Positions 27,136 through 35,802 are shown, counted from the first letter of the stretch. The stretch is 64,000 bases of DNA from Brevundimonas sp. (GCF_003248455.1 NZ_QFNM01000015.1:16200-80199), one strand, 5' to 3'. Translations and numbers: made by a program. The notes: a model not told the origin generated them from the sequence alone.

Positions 27136-27206
27136 TCGCCGCTCTTCGCCCGCGGGGGTCACTCCAGCGGGCGCATTCTTTTTTGCGTTTGCGCTGAGGC
27201 TTCAAC

Positions 27207-27761
27207 ATGTACGCGGTGATCAAGACCGGCGGCAAGCAGTACCGGGTTCAACCGGGCGACACCATCGTCGTCGAAAAGCTCGACGGCGACGCCGGCGCCG
27301 AGCTGAAGTTCGACAGCGTCCTGATGCTGGGCGGCGACAAGGGCGTGACCCTGGGCGCCCCGCTGATCGACGGCGCCTTCGTCGGCGCGACCCTGGTCGA
27401 GACCCGCAAGGGCGAGAAGATCAAGATCTTCAAGAAGACCCGCCGGCAGGGCTATCGCCGCACCAACGGCCACCGCCAGATGGAATCGGTCCTTCGCATC
27501 ACCGGCATCGAAGGCGCCGGCGAGACCGCCAAATGGGACGGCAAGGTCGAACTGACCACCAAGGCCGAGATCAACATGCGGGCCCGCAACCTGGCTGCGC
27601 GCGGCGACACCTCCTCGCTGGGTTCGACCGAGACGGTCGTGACGGACGTGGACGGCGCCGAGGTCAAGGGCGCCGTGGTCGAGAGTTCGGCTCCCCCCAA
27701 AAAGGCTCCGGCCAAGAAGAAGGCCGCGCCCAAGGCGGAAGCCGCCGGCGACGAAGCCTAA
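27207..27761 (+). CDS. rplU: 50S ribosomal protein L21
   Basis: Ribosomal protein that binds 23S rRNA in the large subunit. The L21 core covers about residues 1-103: MYAVIKTGGKQYRVQPGDTI at the start and KIKIFKKTRRQGYRRTNGHR near 70-90, the rRNA-binding signature. The protein is 184 residues long, far beyond the usual 100-105. The extra C-terminal part includes a Lys/Ala/Pro-rich tail (KKAPAKKKAAPKAEA), an extension seen in some alphaproteobacteria. It forms an operon with rpmA, 92 bp downstream. Confidence 0.97.
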   Translation: MYAVIKTGGKQYRVQPGDTIVVEKLDGDAGAELKFDSVLMLGGDKGVTLGAPLIDGAFVGATLVETRKGEKIKIFKKTRRQGYRRTNGHRQMESVLRITGIEGAGETAKWDGKVELTTKAEINMRARNLAARGDTSSLGSTETVVTDVDGAEVKGAVVESSAPPKKAPAKKKAAPKAEAAGDEA

Positions 27762-27853
27762 GACATTCACCGGCGCTTCATGGCGCCATATGATATCATG
27801 GACGCGCTCAAGCAGGCCGAACGGCCGGTAGCGCACCAAGAAGGAGCGGCAAG

Positions 27854-28141
27854 ATGGCTCACAAGAAATCCGGTGGCTCGTCGCGTAACGGTCGCGACTC
27901 CGAGTCGAAGCGCCTGGGCGTGAAGAAGTATGGCGGCGAGCGCGTGCTGGCCGGCAACATCATCGTGCGCCAGCGCGGCACCACCTTCCATCCGGGCGAG
28001 AACATCGGCATGGGCCGCGATCACACCTTGTTCGCCCTGACGCCGGGCGCCGTGAAGTTCACCACCAAACGTGGCGGCCGTTGTTACGTGTCGATCCTCG
28101 CGGCCAACGACGACGCCGCTCAGGCGATGGCCGCCGAGTAA
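27854..28141 (+). CDS. rpmA: 50S ribosomal protein L27
   Basis: L27 lies near the peptidyl-transferase centre, with its N-terminal tail reaching the P-site tRNA. The 95 residues match the family and begin [16 protein letters not shown], continuing [20 protein letters not shown]. No Firmicutes-type N-terminal cleavage extension is present. AAGGAGCGGCAAG before the ATG provides a strong ribosome site. It is second in the rplU-rpmA operon, with a hairpin terminator about 70 bp after its stop. Confidence 0.98.
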   Translation: MAHKKSGGSSRNGRDSESKRLGVKKYGGERVLAGNIIVRQRGTTFHPGENIGMGRDHTLFALTPGAVKFTTKRGGRCYVSILAANDDAAQAMAAE

Positions 28142-28209
28142 CGCAGTCTGGATTTCACCGGATCGCGTTGCTCCTCCAGCAGCCGATCCGGACCAGGGAA
28201 ATATTCCGC

Positions 28210-28235
28210 GGGGAGTCTGGATCACCAGGCTCCCC
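28210..28235 (+). terminator. hairpin terminator after rpmA
   Basis: GGGGAGTCTGG, loop ATCA, CCAGGCTCCCC: an 11-bp stem with one G-T pair, followed by GTTTGCGTT. The T run is weak, but the stem is strong and sits between rpmA and the GNAT gene. Confidence 0.6.
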
Positions 28236-28304
28236 GTTTGCGTTCCCCGCCTCGAAGACCGTCCGAGCCCTTCAAGGAGACGGTCGAAGAACGAGGCGAT
28301 CGCC

Positions 28305-28838
28305 ATGTGCGTCATTGAAACCTCTCCCGTCGTCGAGACGCGGCGTCTGGTGCTGCGCGCGCCCGCGCCCCAGGATGCGCCGCGCATCGCCGCCCTGGCC
28401 AACGACCTGGACATCGCGCGCATGACCAAGCGGATGCCGCATCCGTTCAGGATGCGCGACGCCGACGACTTCGTGCTCCAGGTCGCGTCGCAGGATCCGG
28501 CGCGCGCCAACACCTTCGTCATCGACCACGAGGACGTCGGTCCCATCGGCGTGATCGGCCTGTTCGAGGGCGAGGATCGGGTCCCGGAGACGGGCTATTG
28601 GATCGGTCGGGACTACTGGGGTCGAGGTTTCGCCACCGAGGCGCTGGACGCCGCTCTGGTCTGGGCCAGCCGCAAGTGGAAGCGCCGGGCCCTGGTCGCC
28701 GGACACTTCGCCGACAATCCGGCGTCCGGCCGCGTTCTGGAGAAGGCCGGCTTCCTCTACACCGGCGAGACGCGCCGGGCGTGGAGCCTGGCCCGGGGCG
28801 CCCAGGCCGATACGCGGATGATGGTCTGGCTGGCCTAA
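28305..28838 (+). CDS. GNAT family N-acetyltransferase (RimJ/RimL-like)
   Basis: Acetyl-CoA-dependent acyltransferase of 177 residues. The RimJ/RimL-type opening ETRRLVLRAPAPQDAPRIAA, the central GYWIGRDYWGRGFATEALDA (acetyl-CoA loop G-R-G-x-A) and the C-terminal NPASGRVLEKAGFLYTGET are all clear. Such enzymes acetylate protein N-termini, small amines or antibiotics; the substrate here is unknown. It follows the rpmA terminator and seems to be a separate transcription unit. Confidence 0.88.
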   Translation: MCVIETSPVVETRRLVLRAPAPQDAPRIAALANDLDIARMTKRMPHPFRMRDADDFVLQVASQDPARANTFVIDHEDVGPIGVIGLFEGEDRVPETGYWIGRDYWGRGFATEALDAALVWASRKWKRRALVAGHFADNPASGRVLEKAGFLYTGETRRAWSLARGAQADTRMMVWLA

Positions 28839-28854
28839 GGCCTGCTGGGGGCCT

Positions 28855-29049
28855 CTAACTGGCCAGGGCCGGCCCATAGATCGCCACGGCGGCGATCAGG
28901 CCGGCCGCCAGCATGACGCCGGCGCCGGCGATGAAGGCAGCCGCCGTCCTGACGCGCCGCCGGCGCATGCCGCCGGACTTGTATTTGCGGATGATGACCG
29001 AAGGCCCGCGGGTGAAGGCCTCGGACCCGATGATGTTGTGTTGGGACAA
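28855..29049 (-). CDS. small hypothetical membrane protein
   Basis: No family was recognised. This 64-residue frame starts at TTG with GGGGAG placed 6 bases upstream, a good ribosome site. The N-terminal part is polar and basic (IIRKYKSGGMRRRRVRT) and the C-terminal half is one hydrophobic segment (AAAFIAGAGVMLAAGLIAAVAIYG), giving a probable N-in single-pass membrane protein. It is short, so a chance frame is not excluded. Confidence 0.5.
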   Translation of the reverse strand: MSQHNIIGSEAFTRGPSVIIRKYKSGGMRRRRVRTAAAFIAGAGVMLAAGLIAAVAIYGPALAS

Positions 29050-29178
29050 GAAACGCTCCCCGAACTGCCGCAGATCGCCCGATCACTCCGGGGCGCTCGC
29101 GGCCAGAAGATGGCGACCCGCGTTACCGGGGTCGCATCTTTGCGCCCCCCAGGCGCCGGAGTCACAGTAATAGGCGGG

Positions 29179-29709
29179 TCACAGGGTCAGGGCGACGACA
29201 CGTCCGCCGCGCGTCTGCACATGGCGCATCAGGACGATGGGGTCGCCATCGGCCTTGACCGGGGCGATCACGAACCAGCCGCCGTCCGGCAGGCCGTCGA
29301 ACTGGAATCGGCCGTCCTGGCAACGCGTGTCGCGGACGTAGGTCGAATAGTTGGCGTTGGCGTCCGCCACGGTGCGGGCGCGAACCACGGCGGCGGGCAC
29401 GGCCGCGCGCTCGGTTGAGCCGTACAGGGTGCGAAAGCGCGCGCGGGTGTAGGGGGTGTCGGGCGTCAGGCCGACGTTGGCCACGCAGGAAAAGGCCTTG
29501 CCATCCTGGGCGAAGGCGATCCGGCCCTGGATGCTGTTGCGGCCAGGCGCCTGGGACCAGGCGAAGTCGGCTTCGTCGAAGGCGGCCGGGCCGGCGGTCG
29601 GCAGGGCGCCGCTTCCCGCCGTGGGCGCGCAGGCGGACATGGCCGCCGCCGACAGGACAAGCGCCAGGGCAAGAGCCGGTCTGGGGGCGGCGAGAGAGCG
29701 AATCGACAT
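29179..29709 (-). CDS. hypothetical lipoprotein
   Basis: Lipoprotein of 176 residues: a signal peptide (ALALALVLSAAAMSAC) with lipobox MSAC and lipidated Cys near residue 27. The mature domain contains NSIQGRIAFAQDGKAFSCVA, RARFRTLYGS and FQFDGLPDGGWFVIAPVKAD, reading as a beta-sandwich of the kind seen in carboxypeptidase-regulatory-like proteins. No precise family was recognised. It should be envelope-located. It is divergent from ilvA. Confidence 0.7.
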   Translation of the reverse strand: MSIRSLAAPRPALALALVLSAAAMSACAPTAGSGALPTAGPAAFDEADFAWSQAPGRNSIQGRIAFAQDGKAFSCVANVGLTPDTPYTRARFRTLYGSTERAAVPAAVVRARTVADANANYSTYVRDTRCQDGRFQFDGLPDGGWFVIAPVKADGDPIVLMRHVQTRGGRVVALTL

Positions 29710-29924
29710 GGGCGTTCCTCCGGGGAATGGGACGGCCGTTCGATCCGGCCGTTCGAGGGGCGTGCGTTTCGGGGTCGCAGGGGACGACCGCCGCCACTAT
29801 CGCACAGGCGCGGCGGGGACTTCCACGGCCAAGATCGCCTGGCTCTGGACCGCAAGGCGACAACGCGCGAAACAGGCGCCGATCAACTCGCCCGCCTTCG
29901 AGGCGAGAGCCCGGAAACCGCCGC

Positions 29925-31127
29925 ATGACCGTCGCCTTCGCCGATATCCAAGCCGCCCGCGCCCGGATCGCCGGCCAGGTCGACCACACCCCGACCCGCT
30001 ACTCCCGCCGGCTGTCGCAGCTGACCGGGGCCGAGGTTTGGGTCAAGTTCGACAATCTGCACTTCACCGGCAGCTTCAAGGAGCGCGGGGCGCTGAACCG
30101 CCTGCTGCTGCTGAGCGAGGACGAGCGCAGGCGCGGGGTGGTGGCCGCCAGCGCCGGCAACCACGCCCAGGCCCTGGCCTATCACGGCGGACGGCTGGGC
30201 GTGCCCGTCACCATCGTCATGCCCGAAGGCACCCCCTTCGCCAAGATCAACGGCACCCGCTCGCACGGCGCGACGGTGGTGATCCACGGCCTGGACTTCA
30301 CCGGCTCGACCGAAGAGGCCAAGCGGCTGGAGGCCGAGAAGGGCTTTGTCTTCGTCTCGGCCTTCGACGACGAGGGGATCGTGGCGGGCCAGGGCGTCTG
30401 CGCCATCGAATTCCTGGAGGACGCGCCCGAAATCGAGGCTCTGATCGTGCCGATCGGCGGCGGCGGCCTGATCGCGGGCTGCGCCATCGCCGCCAAGGCG
30501 ATCAAGCCGGACATCCAGGTCTATGGGGTGGAGGCTGCGCGCTATCCCTCCTTCACCGCCAGACGGGCGGGCCTGCCGCCGGTCTGCACCGGCCAGACCA
30601 TCGCCGAGGGGATCGCCATCAAGGCGGTGGGCGACATCCCCTTCGCCCTGGCGGACCCGCTGATCGACGAGGTCTTCGTGGTGGACGAGGCCGATTTCGA
30701 ACGCGGCGTCTCCTACATGGCCACGCTGGAGAAGACTGTGTGCGAGGGCGCCGGGGCCGGGGGGCTGGCCGTGCTGTTGCGCAATCCCGAGCGTTTCAAG
30801 GGGATGAAGGTCGGGATCGAACTGACGGGCGGCAACATCGACGCGCGAATGCTGGCGGTGGTGCTGAACCGCGAGATGGTCCGTGAACGGAGATTGCTGG
30901 TCTATCGCATCCTGGGCGACGACCGGCCGGGGATGCTGTCGGCGATGGCGGCGGTGATCGGCGGCCTGGGCGGCAACATCATCGACGTGGTCCACAACCG
31001 TCTGGCCCTGGACGTGCCGGCCAAGGGCGCCGAGTTCGACATCATGGTCGAAACGCGCGATAGCGCCCACGCCGACGAGATCGGCGAGGCCTTGAAGGAA
31101 CGCGGCTATGAACTTCGGATGGGTTAG
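29925..31127 (+). CDS. ilvA: threonine ammonia-lyase
   Basis: PLP enzyme that deaminates threonine to 2-oxobutyrate, for isoleucine synthesis or threonine breakdown. The 400-residue length and C-terminal ACT-like domain (LLVYRILGDDRPGMLSAMAA) match the shorter TdcB/IlvA type with one regulatory domain. The PLP lysine is in GSFKERGA near residue 49, and the phosphate-binding loop is PIGGGGLIAG near 182. The following FKBP gene overlaps its end by 20 bp, so the two are co-transcribed. Confidence 0.94.
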   Translation: MTVAFADIQAARARIAGQVDHTPTRYSRRLSQLTGAEVWVKFDNLHFTGSFKERGALNRLLLLSEDERRRGVVAASAGNHAQALAYHGGRLGVPVTIVMPEGTPFAKINGTRSHGATVVIHGLDFTGSTEEAKRLEAEKGFVFVSAFDDEGIVAGQGVCAIEFLEDAPEIEALIVPIGGGGLIAGCAIAAKAIKPDIQVYGVEAARYPSFTARRAGLPPVCTGQTIAEGIAIKAVGDIPFALADPLIDEVFVVDEADFERGVSYMATLEKTVCEGAGAGGLAVLLRNPERFKGMKVGIELTGGNIDARMLAVVLNREMVRERRLLVYRILGDDRPGMLSAMAAVIGGLGGNIIDVVHNRLALDVPAKGAEFDIMVETRDSAHADEIGEALKERGYELRMG

Positions 31128-31635
31128 GGCGGCGCTGCTCTCCAGCTTTTTGGGCGGCCTGCTGCTGGCGGGCTGCGGCCGGGCCGAGCCGGTCGATCCG
31201 AATGTGGGCAAGGCCGAGGCGGCCGCCTTCATGGCGAAGAACGCCAAGGCGGAGGGCGTCCAGACCTTGCCCAGCGGCCTGCAGTACAAGGTGATCCAGT
31301 CCGGCCCTGCCGGCGGGGTCAGCCCGGACCGCAACGACTTGGTCAAGGTCGATTACGAGGGCAAGCTGGTCGACAACACCGTGTTCGACAGCTCGTTCGC
31401 GCGCGGGGCGCCGGCGATCTTCACCCCGGAAGAGGTGGTCAAGGGCTGGACGGAGGCGCTGCAGAAGATGCGCGTCGGCGACGAATGGCTGCTCTATGTG
31501 CCGCCCGAACTGGGCTATGGCGAACAGGGCAACCCCAAGATTCCGGCGAATTCGGTGCTGATCTTCCGGCTGAAGCTGCTGGACGTAGCCAAGGCGCCGG
31601 GCGGCGGATCGGGCGCGGCGACCGCGATGGGGTGA
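31108..31635 (+). CDS. FKBP-type peptidyl-prolyl cis-trans isomerase lipoprotein
   Basis: Prolyl isomerase of 175 residues anchored in the envelope. The signal peptide ends in lipobox LLAGC with the Cys at residue 23. A short linker precedes the FKBP domain (about 52-163): SGLQYKVIQSGPAG, DLVKVDYEGKLVDNTVFDSS, WLLYVPPELGYGEQGNPKIP and NSVLIFRLKLLDV carry the usual active-site aromatic residues. Probably helps fold periplasmic proteins, as FkpA does. It overlaps ilvA by 20 bp. Confidence 0.93.
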   Translation: MNFGWVRAALLSSFLGGLLLAGCGRAEPVDPNVGKAEAAAFMAKNAKAEGVQTLPSGLQYKVIQSGPAGGVSPDRNDLVKVDYEGKLVDNTVFDSSFARGAPAIFTPEEVVKGWTEALQKMRVGDEWLLYVPPELGYGEQGNPKIPANSVLIFRLKLLDVAKAPGGGSGAATAMG

Positions 31636-31644
31636 TGGTTGCCG

Positions 31645-31790
31645 TCTCCTCCCCATGAAATGGGGAGGTGGCGCGGCGCTTCTTCAGCGGCGTGACGGAG
31701 GGGTTCTGAACCGCATCACGGGCGCCTGTGAGGTTTCAAGAGCCACTCCACCGCTACGCGGTCCCCCTCCCCGCGAAGCGGGGAGGAAAC
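31645..31790. repeat. pair of REP-like palindromes in the 348-bp ilvA/FKBP-queG gap
   Basis: Two perfect hairpins of related sequence lie here: CCTCCCCAT-GAA-ATGGGGAGG (31648-31668) and CCTCCCCGC-GAA-GCGGGGAGG (31766-31786). Each has a 9-bp stem and the same GAA loop. The bases between include imperfect inverted copies of a GACGGAGGGG/CCACCGC motif. This looks like a bacterial interspersed repeat and may also end transcription from both sides. The rest of the gap (31791-31983) shows nothing recognisable. Confidence 0.65.
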
Positions 31791-31983
31791 GTAAAAAGTG
31801 CACTGCGAATTTTTTGAGTGCACTTTAGTGCAGATTTTTGAGAGCGGTTCGCAGTCCTGTCGTGCGGCGGATGTCAAAGACCAGGCGGCATCATAACTCA
31901 GCGCGCGAGGGCGGTAGGGTAGCGGTCGCTGGTCCGCTTCAAGGCATTGAAATCGCTGCGGTTCGTCTGCGCGATTACGCTGG

Positions 31984-33147
31984 CTAGGCCGGTTCAAGCC
32001 GCCGCCACTCGGACAGAACCTGGGGGTCGGTCTCGGTCGCGGCCGCTGAAAGCGCCGCGAAATCGTCAGGCGTCATCAGCCGCGACAGGGCCCAGACGGC
32101 GGCGCCGCGCACCAGGGGCGAGGGGTCGGCCAAGAGCGCCTGCGCCGGGGCGATCAGGGCCACGTCCTGCGAATTGCCGACGGCGTAGAGGACGTTCCTC
32201 AGGAAACGGTCGCGGCCGATCCGCTTGACCGGGCTTTTGGTGAACAGAGCGCGAAACGCCGCGTCGTCCAGCGCCAGCAGGTCGTTCAGGCGCGGGCTTT
32301 CGAAAGCCTCGCGCGGCAGCAGCCGGATCTCGCGGCTTGCTTGCGCGAACTTGTTCCACGGGCAGGCGGCCAGACAGTCGTCGCAGCCATAGATGCGCGA
32401 CCCGGTCAGGGCGCGGAACTCGACCGGCCAAGGCTCGGCGAATTCGATGGTCAGATAGGACAGGCAGCGCCGGGCGTCTAGTTGGAAGGGGGCCGGGAAG
32501 GCGTTGGTCGGGCAGGCGTACAGGCAGGCGGTGCAGCGGCCGCAATGTTCTGTCTCGGCCTCGTCCGGTTCGATCTCGGCGGCGGTCAGTATGGTCCCCA
32601 GGAACAGCCAGTTGCCGTGGGTGCGGCTGAGCAGATTGGTGTGTTTGCCCTGCCAGCCCAGGCCCGCGCGCTGGGCCAGCGGCTTTTCCATCAGGGGGGC
32701 GGTGTCGACGAAGACCTTGATGTCCGCGCCGTTGCGGGCCGCGATCTGGCCCGCCAACTGTTTCAGCCGGCCCTTGATGACATCGTGATAGTCGTCGCCG
32801 CGCGCATAAACCGAGATATAGCCGGCCGAGCGGTCGGCCAACTGATCCAGCGGGTTCTCGGCGGGGCCGTAGTTCATGCCCAGGACGATGGCGGTCCTGG
32901 CCCCGTCCCACATGGCGGTCGGGTGCTGGCGGCGATCCAGCGTGGTCTGCATCCAATCCATGTCGCCATGCCGGCCCGCATCCACGAAGGCGCGCAGCCG
33001 CTCGCCCGCCGGCCAGGCGTCCGCCGCCGAGGCGAACCGGCAGACATCGAAGCCCAACTCGGCCGCGCGCTGGCGGATGAAGGTTTTCAGGCGGTCGGAC
33101 ACGGGGCGGGGGATAACACAGAATTCGATCTCGGCGTTCACGCGCAA
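31984..33147 (-). CDS. queG: epoxyqueuosine reductase QueG
   Basis: Cobalamin- and iron-sulfur-dependent enzyme that reduces epoxyqueuosine to queuosine in tRNA. The 387 residues are normal in length. Two 4Fe-4S clusters are bound by CGRCTACLYACPTNAF near residue 205 and CDDCLAACPWN near 251. The N-terminal cobalamin-binding domain includes IVLGMNYGPAENPLDQ, and a HEAT-like C-terminus follows. The gluQRS gene at 47.5 kb acts on the same modified tRNA base, and cobT at 5.8 kb supports making the required cobalamin. Confidence 0.95.
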   Translation of the reverse strand: MRVNAEIEFCVIPRPVSDRLKTFIRQRAAELGFDVCRFASAADAWPAGERLRAFVDAGRHGDMDWMQTTLDRRQHPTAMWDGARTAIVLGMNYGPAENPLDQLADRSAGYISVYARGDDYHDVIKGRLKQLAGQIAARNGADIKVFVDTAPLMEKPLAQRAGLGWQGKHTNLLSRTHGNWLFLGTILTAAEIEPDEAETEHCGRCTACLYACPTNAFPAPFQLDARRCLSYLTIEFAEPWPVEFRALTGSRIYGCDDCLAACPWNKFAQASREIRLLPREAFESPRLNDLLALDDAAFRALFTKSPVKRIGRDRFLRNVLYAVGNSQDVALIAPAQALLADPSPLVRGAAVWALSRLMTPDDFAALSAAATETDPQVLSEWRRLEPA

Positions 33148-33153
33148 CAGGCG

Positions 33154-33681
33154 TCAGTCGGCGGGCGCCGCGCCGTCGAACAGTTCGATGATCTGCGCCC
33201 GGACATCCACGGGCCAGGGCGCGATCAGGGCGATCAGACGCTCGCGGTCGGCGGCGAACAGGGCGCGGCTGGCCTCTTCGAAATCGGGGGCGTCGCCGGC
33301 CATTTCGACCATGAAGCCATAGGCGGCGTCGGTGCGACGGCGGCGCGCATCGTCGTCCGCGCCGATCTTGCGCGCCTGTTCCACCAGCCGACGCAGGGCA
33401 GCCGAGGCCCCGCCCGGCTGGGTCGCCAACCAATCCCAATGGCGCGGCAGCAGAGTGACCTCGCGCGCAGCGACGCCCAGGCGCGGGCGGCCGCGTCGCG
33501 GCGTCGCCGGCCGCAGATCGAGATCGACCGGACGGCCGGTCCCCAGGTCGAAGACGCGCAGCGACGCCTGGGGCGAAGCCGACAGGGCGGTCTGGAAGGC
33601 GGCCGACACGGCTGTTTCCGGTCCCTTGGCGATCCGATCCGAGCCGTCGAACAGGACCAGCTGGCGAAGTTCGTCGTCCAT
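33154..33681 (-). CDS. DUF2239 family protein
   Basis: This 175-residue soluble protein matches DUF2239: RRGRPRLGVAAREVTLLPRH, WDWLATQPGGASAALRRLVE and the acidic C-terminus. The basic GRPRLGV/AREVTLLPRHWDWL region resembles a small DNA-binding segment, but function is unknown. It is divergent from a GIY-YIG gene; two copies of a 10-bp box lie in the 59-bp gap, so the pair is probably co-regulated. It lies 6 bp from the queG start on the same strand. Confidence 0.88.
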   Translation of the reverse strand: MDDELRQLVLFDGSDRIAKGPETAVSAAFQTALSASPQASLRVFDLGTGRPVDLDLRPATPRRGRPRLGVAAREVTLLPRHWDWLATQPGGASAALRRLVEQARKIGADDDARRRRTDAAYGFMVEMAGDAPDFEEASRALFAADRERLIALIAPWPVDVRAQIIELFDGAAPAD

Positions 33682-33687
33682 ATATTT

Positions 33688-33726
33688 ACCCGGATAAATT
33701 TAACGCCTAGGATAATACCCGGATAA
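33688..33726. promoter_or_regulatory. repeated operator-like boxes in divergent promoter
   Basis: ACCCGGATAA occurs at 33688-33697 and again at 33717-33726, 29 bp apart. Each sits in a near-palindrome TTACCCGGATAA-type context and the region is unusually AT-rich. GATAAT at 33711-33716 could be a -10 box for the GIY-YIG gene. The regulator was not recognised. Confidence 0.55.
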
Positions 33727-33740
33727 TAAGGAAAGCCGCC

Positions 33741-34073
33741 ATGACCACAAGCCGCAAGGCCCTGATCGCCGAATACAAGGAGCGGCCGACCATCGCCGGA
33801 ATCTACGCCGTGATCTGCAGTGCGACGGGCCAGGTCTGGGTCGGCAAGAGCCGCCACATCGACACCGAACAGAACGGCCTGTGGTTTGCGCTGCGCCATG
33901 GCGGCAGCCCGTACCGGTCGCTTCAGGCGGCGTGGACGGCGCATTCGCCCGAGGATTTCCGCTTCGAACAGCTGGACCGTCTGCCCGAGGACATTTCCGA
34001 TCTGCGACGCAAGGACGAACTGGCGGGACGCGCCAGGCTGTGGATCGCGCGGCTGAACGCCGAGGCGCTTTAG
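33741..34073 (+). CDS. GIY-YIG nuclease family protein
   Basis: Small 110-residue protein with a GIY-YIG-type nuclease fold. The strands AGIYAVICSATGQVWVGKS carry the GIY and degenerate YIG (VWVG) elements near residues 18-36, followed by a helix with HGGSPYRSLQAAWTAH and an acidic C-terminal half (DLRRKDELAGRARLW). The family includes many stand-alone proteins of unknown DNA target. It is divergent from DUF2239 with shared operator-like boxes. It overlaps the end of the convergent GST gene by 4 bp. Confidence 0.8.
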   Translation: MTTSRKALIAEYKERPTIAGIYAVICSATGQVWVGKSRHIDTEQNGLWFALRHGGSPYRSLQAAWTAHSPEDFRFEQLDRLPEDISDLRRKDELAGRARLWIARLNAEAL

Positions 34074-34756
34074 AAATCCAGATCCGCATACCACCCCGAC
34101 GGCGGCACGCCGACGAAGCGGTCCGCCAGCAGGGGGCGGAAGCAAGGGCGGGATTTCAGCTTGGAGTACCAGGTCTTCAGCGCGGGCCAGGTCTGCCAGG
34201 GGATTTCGCCGAAATAGTCCAGGACCGACAGGTGGGCGGCGGCGATCAGGTCGGCCTGGGATAGGCGGCGCCCGGCCAGCCAGTCGCGGGCGGCGACCAG
34301 GTCTTCCAGCATCGCCAGGTGGGATTTCAGGGCGTCGCGGCCGTCGCGCAGGGCGCGGGCCTCGGGCGGGCCGAGCTTGAGCAGGGGTTTCTCCATCCTC
34401 TCGTGCAGCAGAACGGCGTCGACCTCGTCGGTGAACCGGCGCTCGAACCAGCCGGTCAGGCGGCGCGCCTCGGCCCGTTCGCCCGCGTCGGCGGGCAGGA
34501 GCAGCGGCCCCTTCTGCTGATCCTCGACCCAGCCCAGGACGGCGGGCAGTTCGCACAGGGTCAGGGGGCGGCCCCGGTCGCTGGTCTGGATCACCGGCGG
34601 CAGGCCCGAAGGATTGAAGTCGTTGACCGGACAGTCGTCCTCCCACGGACGGACGGGCGTATCGGTCCAGTCGATCCGCGCCTCGCCCAGCGCCAGGCGC
34701 GCGGCGCGCGAGGCGGGCTGGAAGGCGAAGTGGAAGAGAACGCAAGGATCGGCCAT
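34070..34756 (-). CDS. glutathione S-transferase family protein
   Basis: Two-domain glutathione transferase of 228 residues. The thioredoxin-like N-terminal domain contains FHFAFQPASRAARLALGEA, GLPPVIQ (the cis-Pro that holds glutathione) and a CELPAVLGWVED segment in place of the common ES motif. The helical C-terminal domain has SQADLIAAAHLSVLDYFGEI, the conserved N-cap and hydrophobic staple. The substrate is unknown. Cytosolic. Confidence 0.87.
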   Translation of the reverse strand: MADPCVLFHFAFQPASRAARLALGEARIDWTDTPVRPWEDDCPVNDFNPSGLPPVIQTSDRGRPLTLCELPAVLGWVEDQQKGPLLLPADAGERAEARRLTGWFERRFTDEVDAVLLHERMEKPLLKLGPPEARALRDGRDALKSHLAMLEDLVAARDWLAGRRLSQADLIAAAHLSVLDYFGEIPWQTWPALKTWYSKLKSRPCFRPLLADRFVGVPPSGWYADLDF

Positions 34757-34800
34757 CGCGGCTTGATGCGCCCCGACCCGTTAAATCGCCGTTTACCGCG

Positions 34801-35802
34801 TCAGGACCAGGGGCCCTTGGCGACGGGGGCGGAGGGGGCTTCGGTCAAGGCCTCGGTCGGCGATGCGGCGGCGGCCGGTTCGGCGGCCGGGGCCGAGGGG
34901 CGGGCGAGGCCGCGCGGATCGGCGTGGATCAGGATGTCGGCGGCGGGGAACCGCTCCAACACCCGGCGTTCGGCCTCGACCACGATGGCGTGGGCGGCGT
35001 CAAGCGTCAGGGCGCCGTCCAGATCGACGTGCATCTGGACCATCATCACCGGCCCGACCATGCGGGTGCGCAACTGATGCACGCCCGACACGCGCGGGTC
35101 GGCCAGGACGGCCTGGGCGACGGCGGCGCGGTCGGCCTCTGGCGCGGCGCGGTCCAGGAGGTGATCGGCGGCGGCCTTCAACATGCCGGTCGCGCCCCAG
35201 AACAGCCAGACGGCGACGACCACGCCGGCCGCCGCATCCAGCCCCGGCGCGCCCAGGAAGGCGCCCGACGCCACCCCGATCAGAACCACGACATTGGCGG
35301 CCAAGTCGGCGGCGTAGTGGGCGCGGTCGCCGGCCACGGCCAGGGAGCCGGTCTTCTTCAGCGCCCGGGTCTGCATCCACACCAGCCAGCCGGTGATGGC
35401 GATGGCTGCGACCACGACGCCGGTCGCCCAGACGCCGGCCGTGACGGGGCGGGGATCGAAGATGCGCTGCATCCCCTCCCAGCCGATGAAGACGGCCGAG
35501 GCGAAGACCAGACCCGCCTGGACCAGGGCGGCCAGGGCTTCGCCCTTGCCGTGGCCGTAGCGGTGATCTTCGTCCGGCGGGGCGGCGGCCCAGCGCACGG
35601 CGAAGAAGGTGGTCAGGGAAGCCGCCAGGTCCAGGGCCGAATCCGCCAGACTGGCCAGGATGGAGACCGAGCCGGAGGCGCCTAGGGCGAACGCCTTGAG
35701 CGCGATCAGCGCCACCGCCACCCCCACCGACAGGCGGGTGATGCGCCGCGTGGCGAGATGGGCGTCTTCCAGGGGCGCGGGGGCGGGGGCGGGCGTCGTC
35801 AT
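34801..35802 (-). CDS. cation diffusion facilitator family transporter
   Basis: Inner-membrane antiporter of 333 residues that exports divalent metal (Zn, Fe, Co or Mn) in exchange for protons. Six membrane segments are visible. The metal-site motif LADSALDLAAS in helix 2 carries the Asp pair, and HRYGHGKGEALAALVQ follows helix 3. A cytosolic C-terminal domain (VHQLRTRMVGPVMMVQMHVD) ends in an Ala/Pro-rich tail. The start at 35802 is preferred to the upstream frame because it places the first helix correctly. Closest in style to FieF. Confidence 0.92.
   Translation of the reverse strand: MTTPAPAPAPLEDAHLATRRITRLSVGVAVALIALKAFALGASGSVSILASLADSALDLAASLTTFFAVRWAAAPPDEDHRYGHGKGEALAALVQAGLVFASAVFIGWEGMQRIFDPRPVTAGVWATGVVVAAIAITGWLVWMQTRALKKTGSLAVAGDRAHYAADLAANVVVLIGVASGAFLGAPGLDAAAGVVVAVWLFWGATGMLKAAADHLLDRAAPEADRAAVAQAVLADPRVSGVHQLRTRMVGPVMMVQMHVDLDGALTLDAAHAIVVEAERRVLERFPAADILIHADPRGLARPSAPAAEPAAAASPTEALTEAPSAPVAKGPWS

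Noticed and set aside
31716..31997. 93-codon minus-strand frame in the gap before queG
   Set aside because: It overlaps the REP-like hairpins, has no ribosome site and reads as unrelated to any protein pattern.
32482..33726. 414-codon plus-strand frame across queG and DUF2239
   Set aside because: It runs antisense through two well-supported genes and over their divergent promoter.
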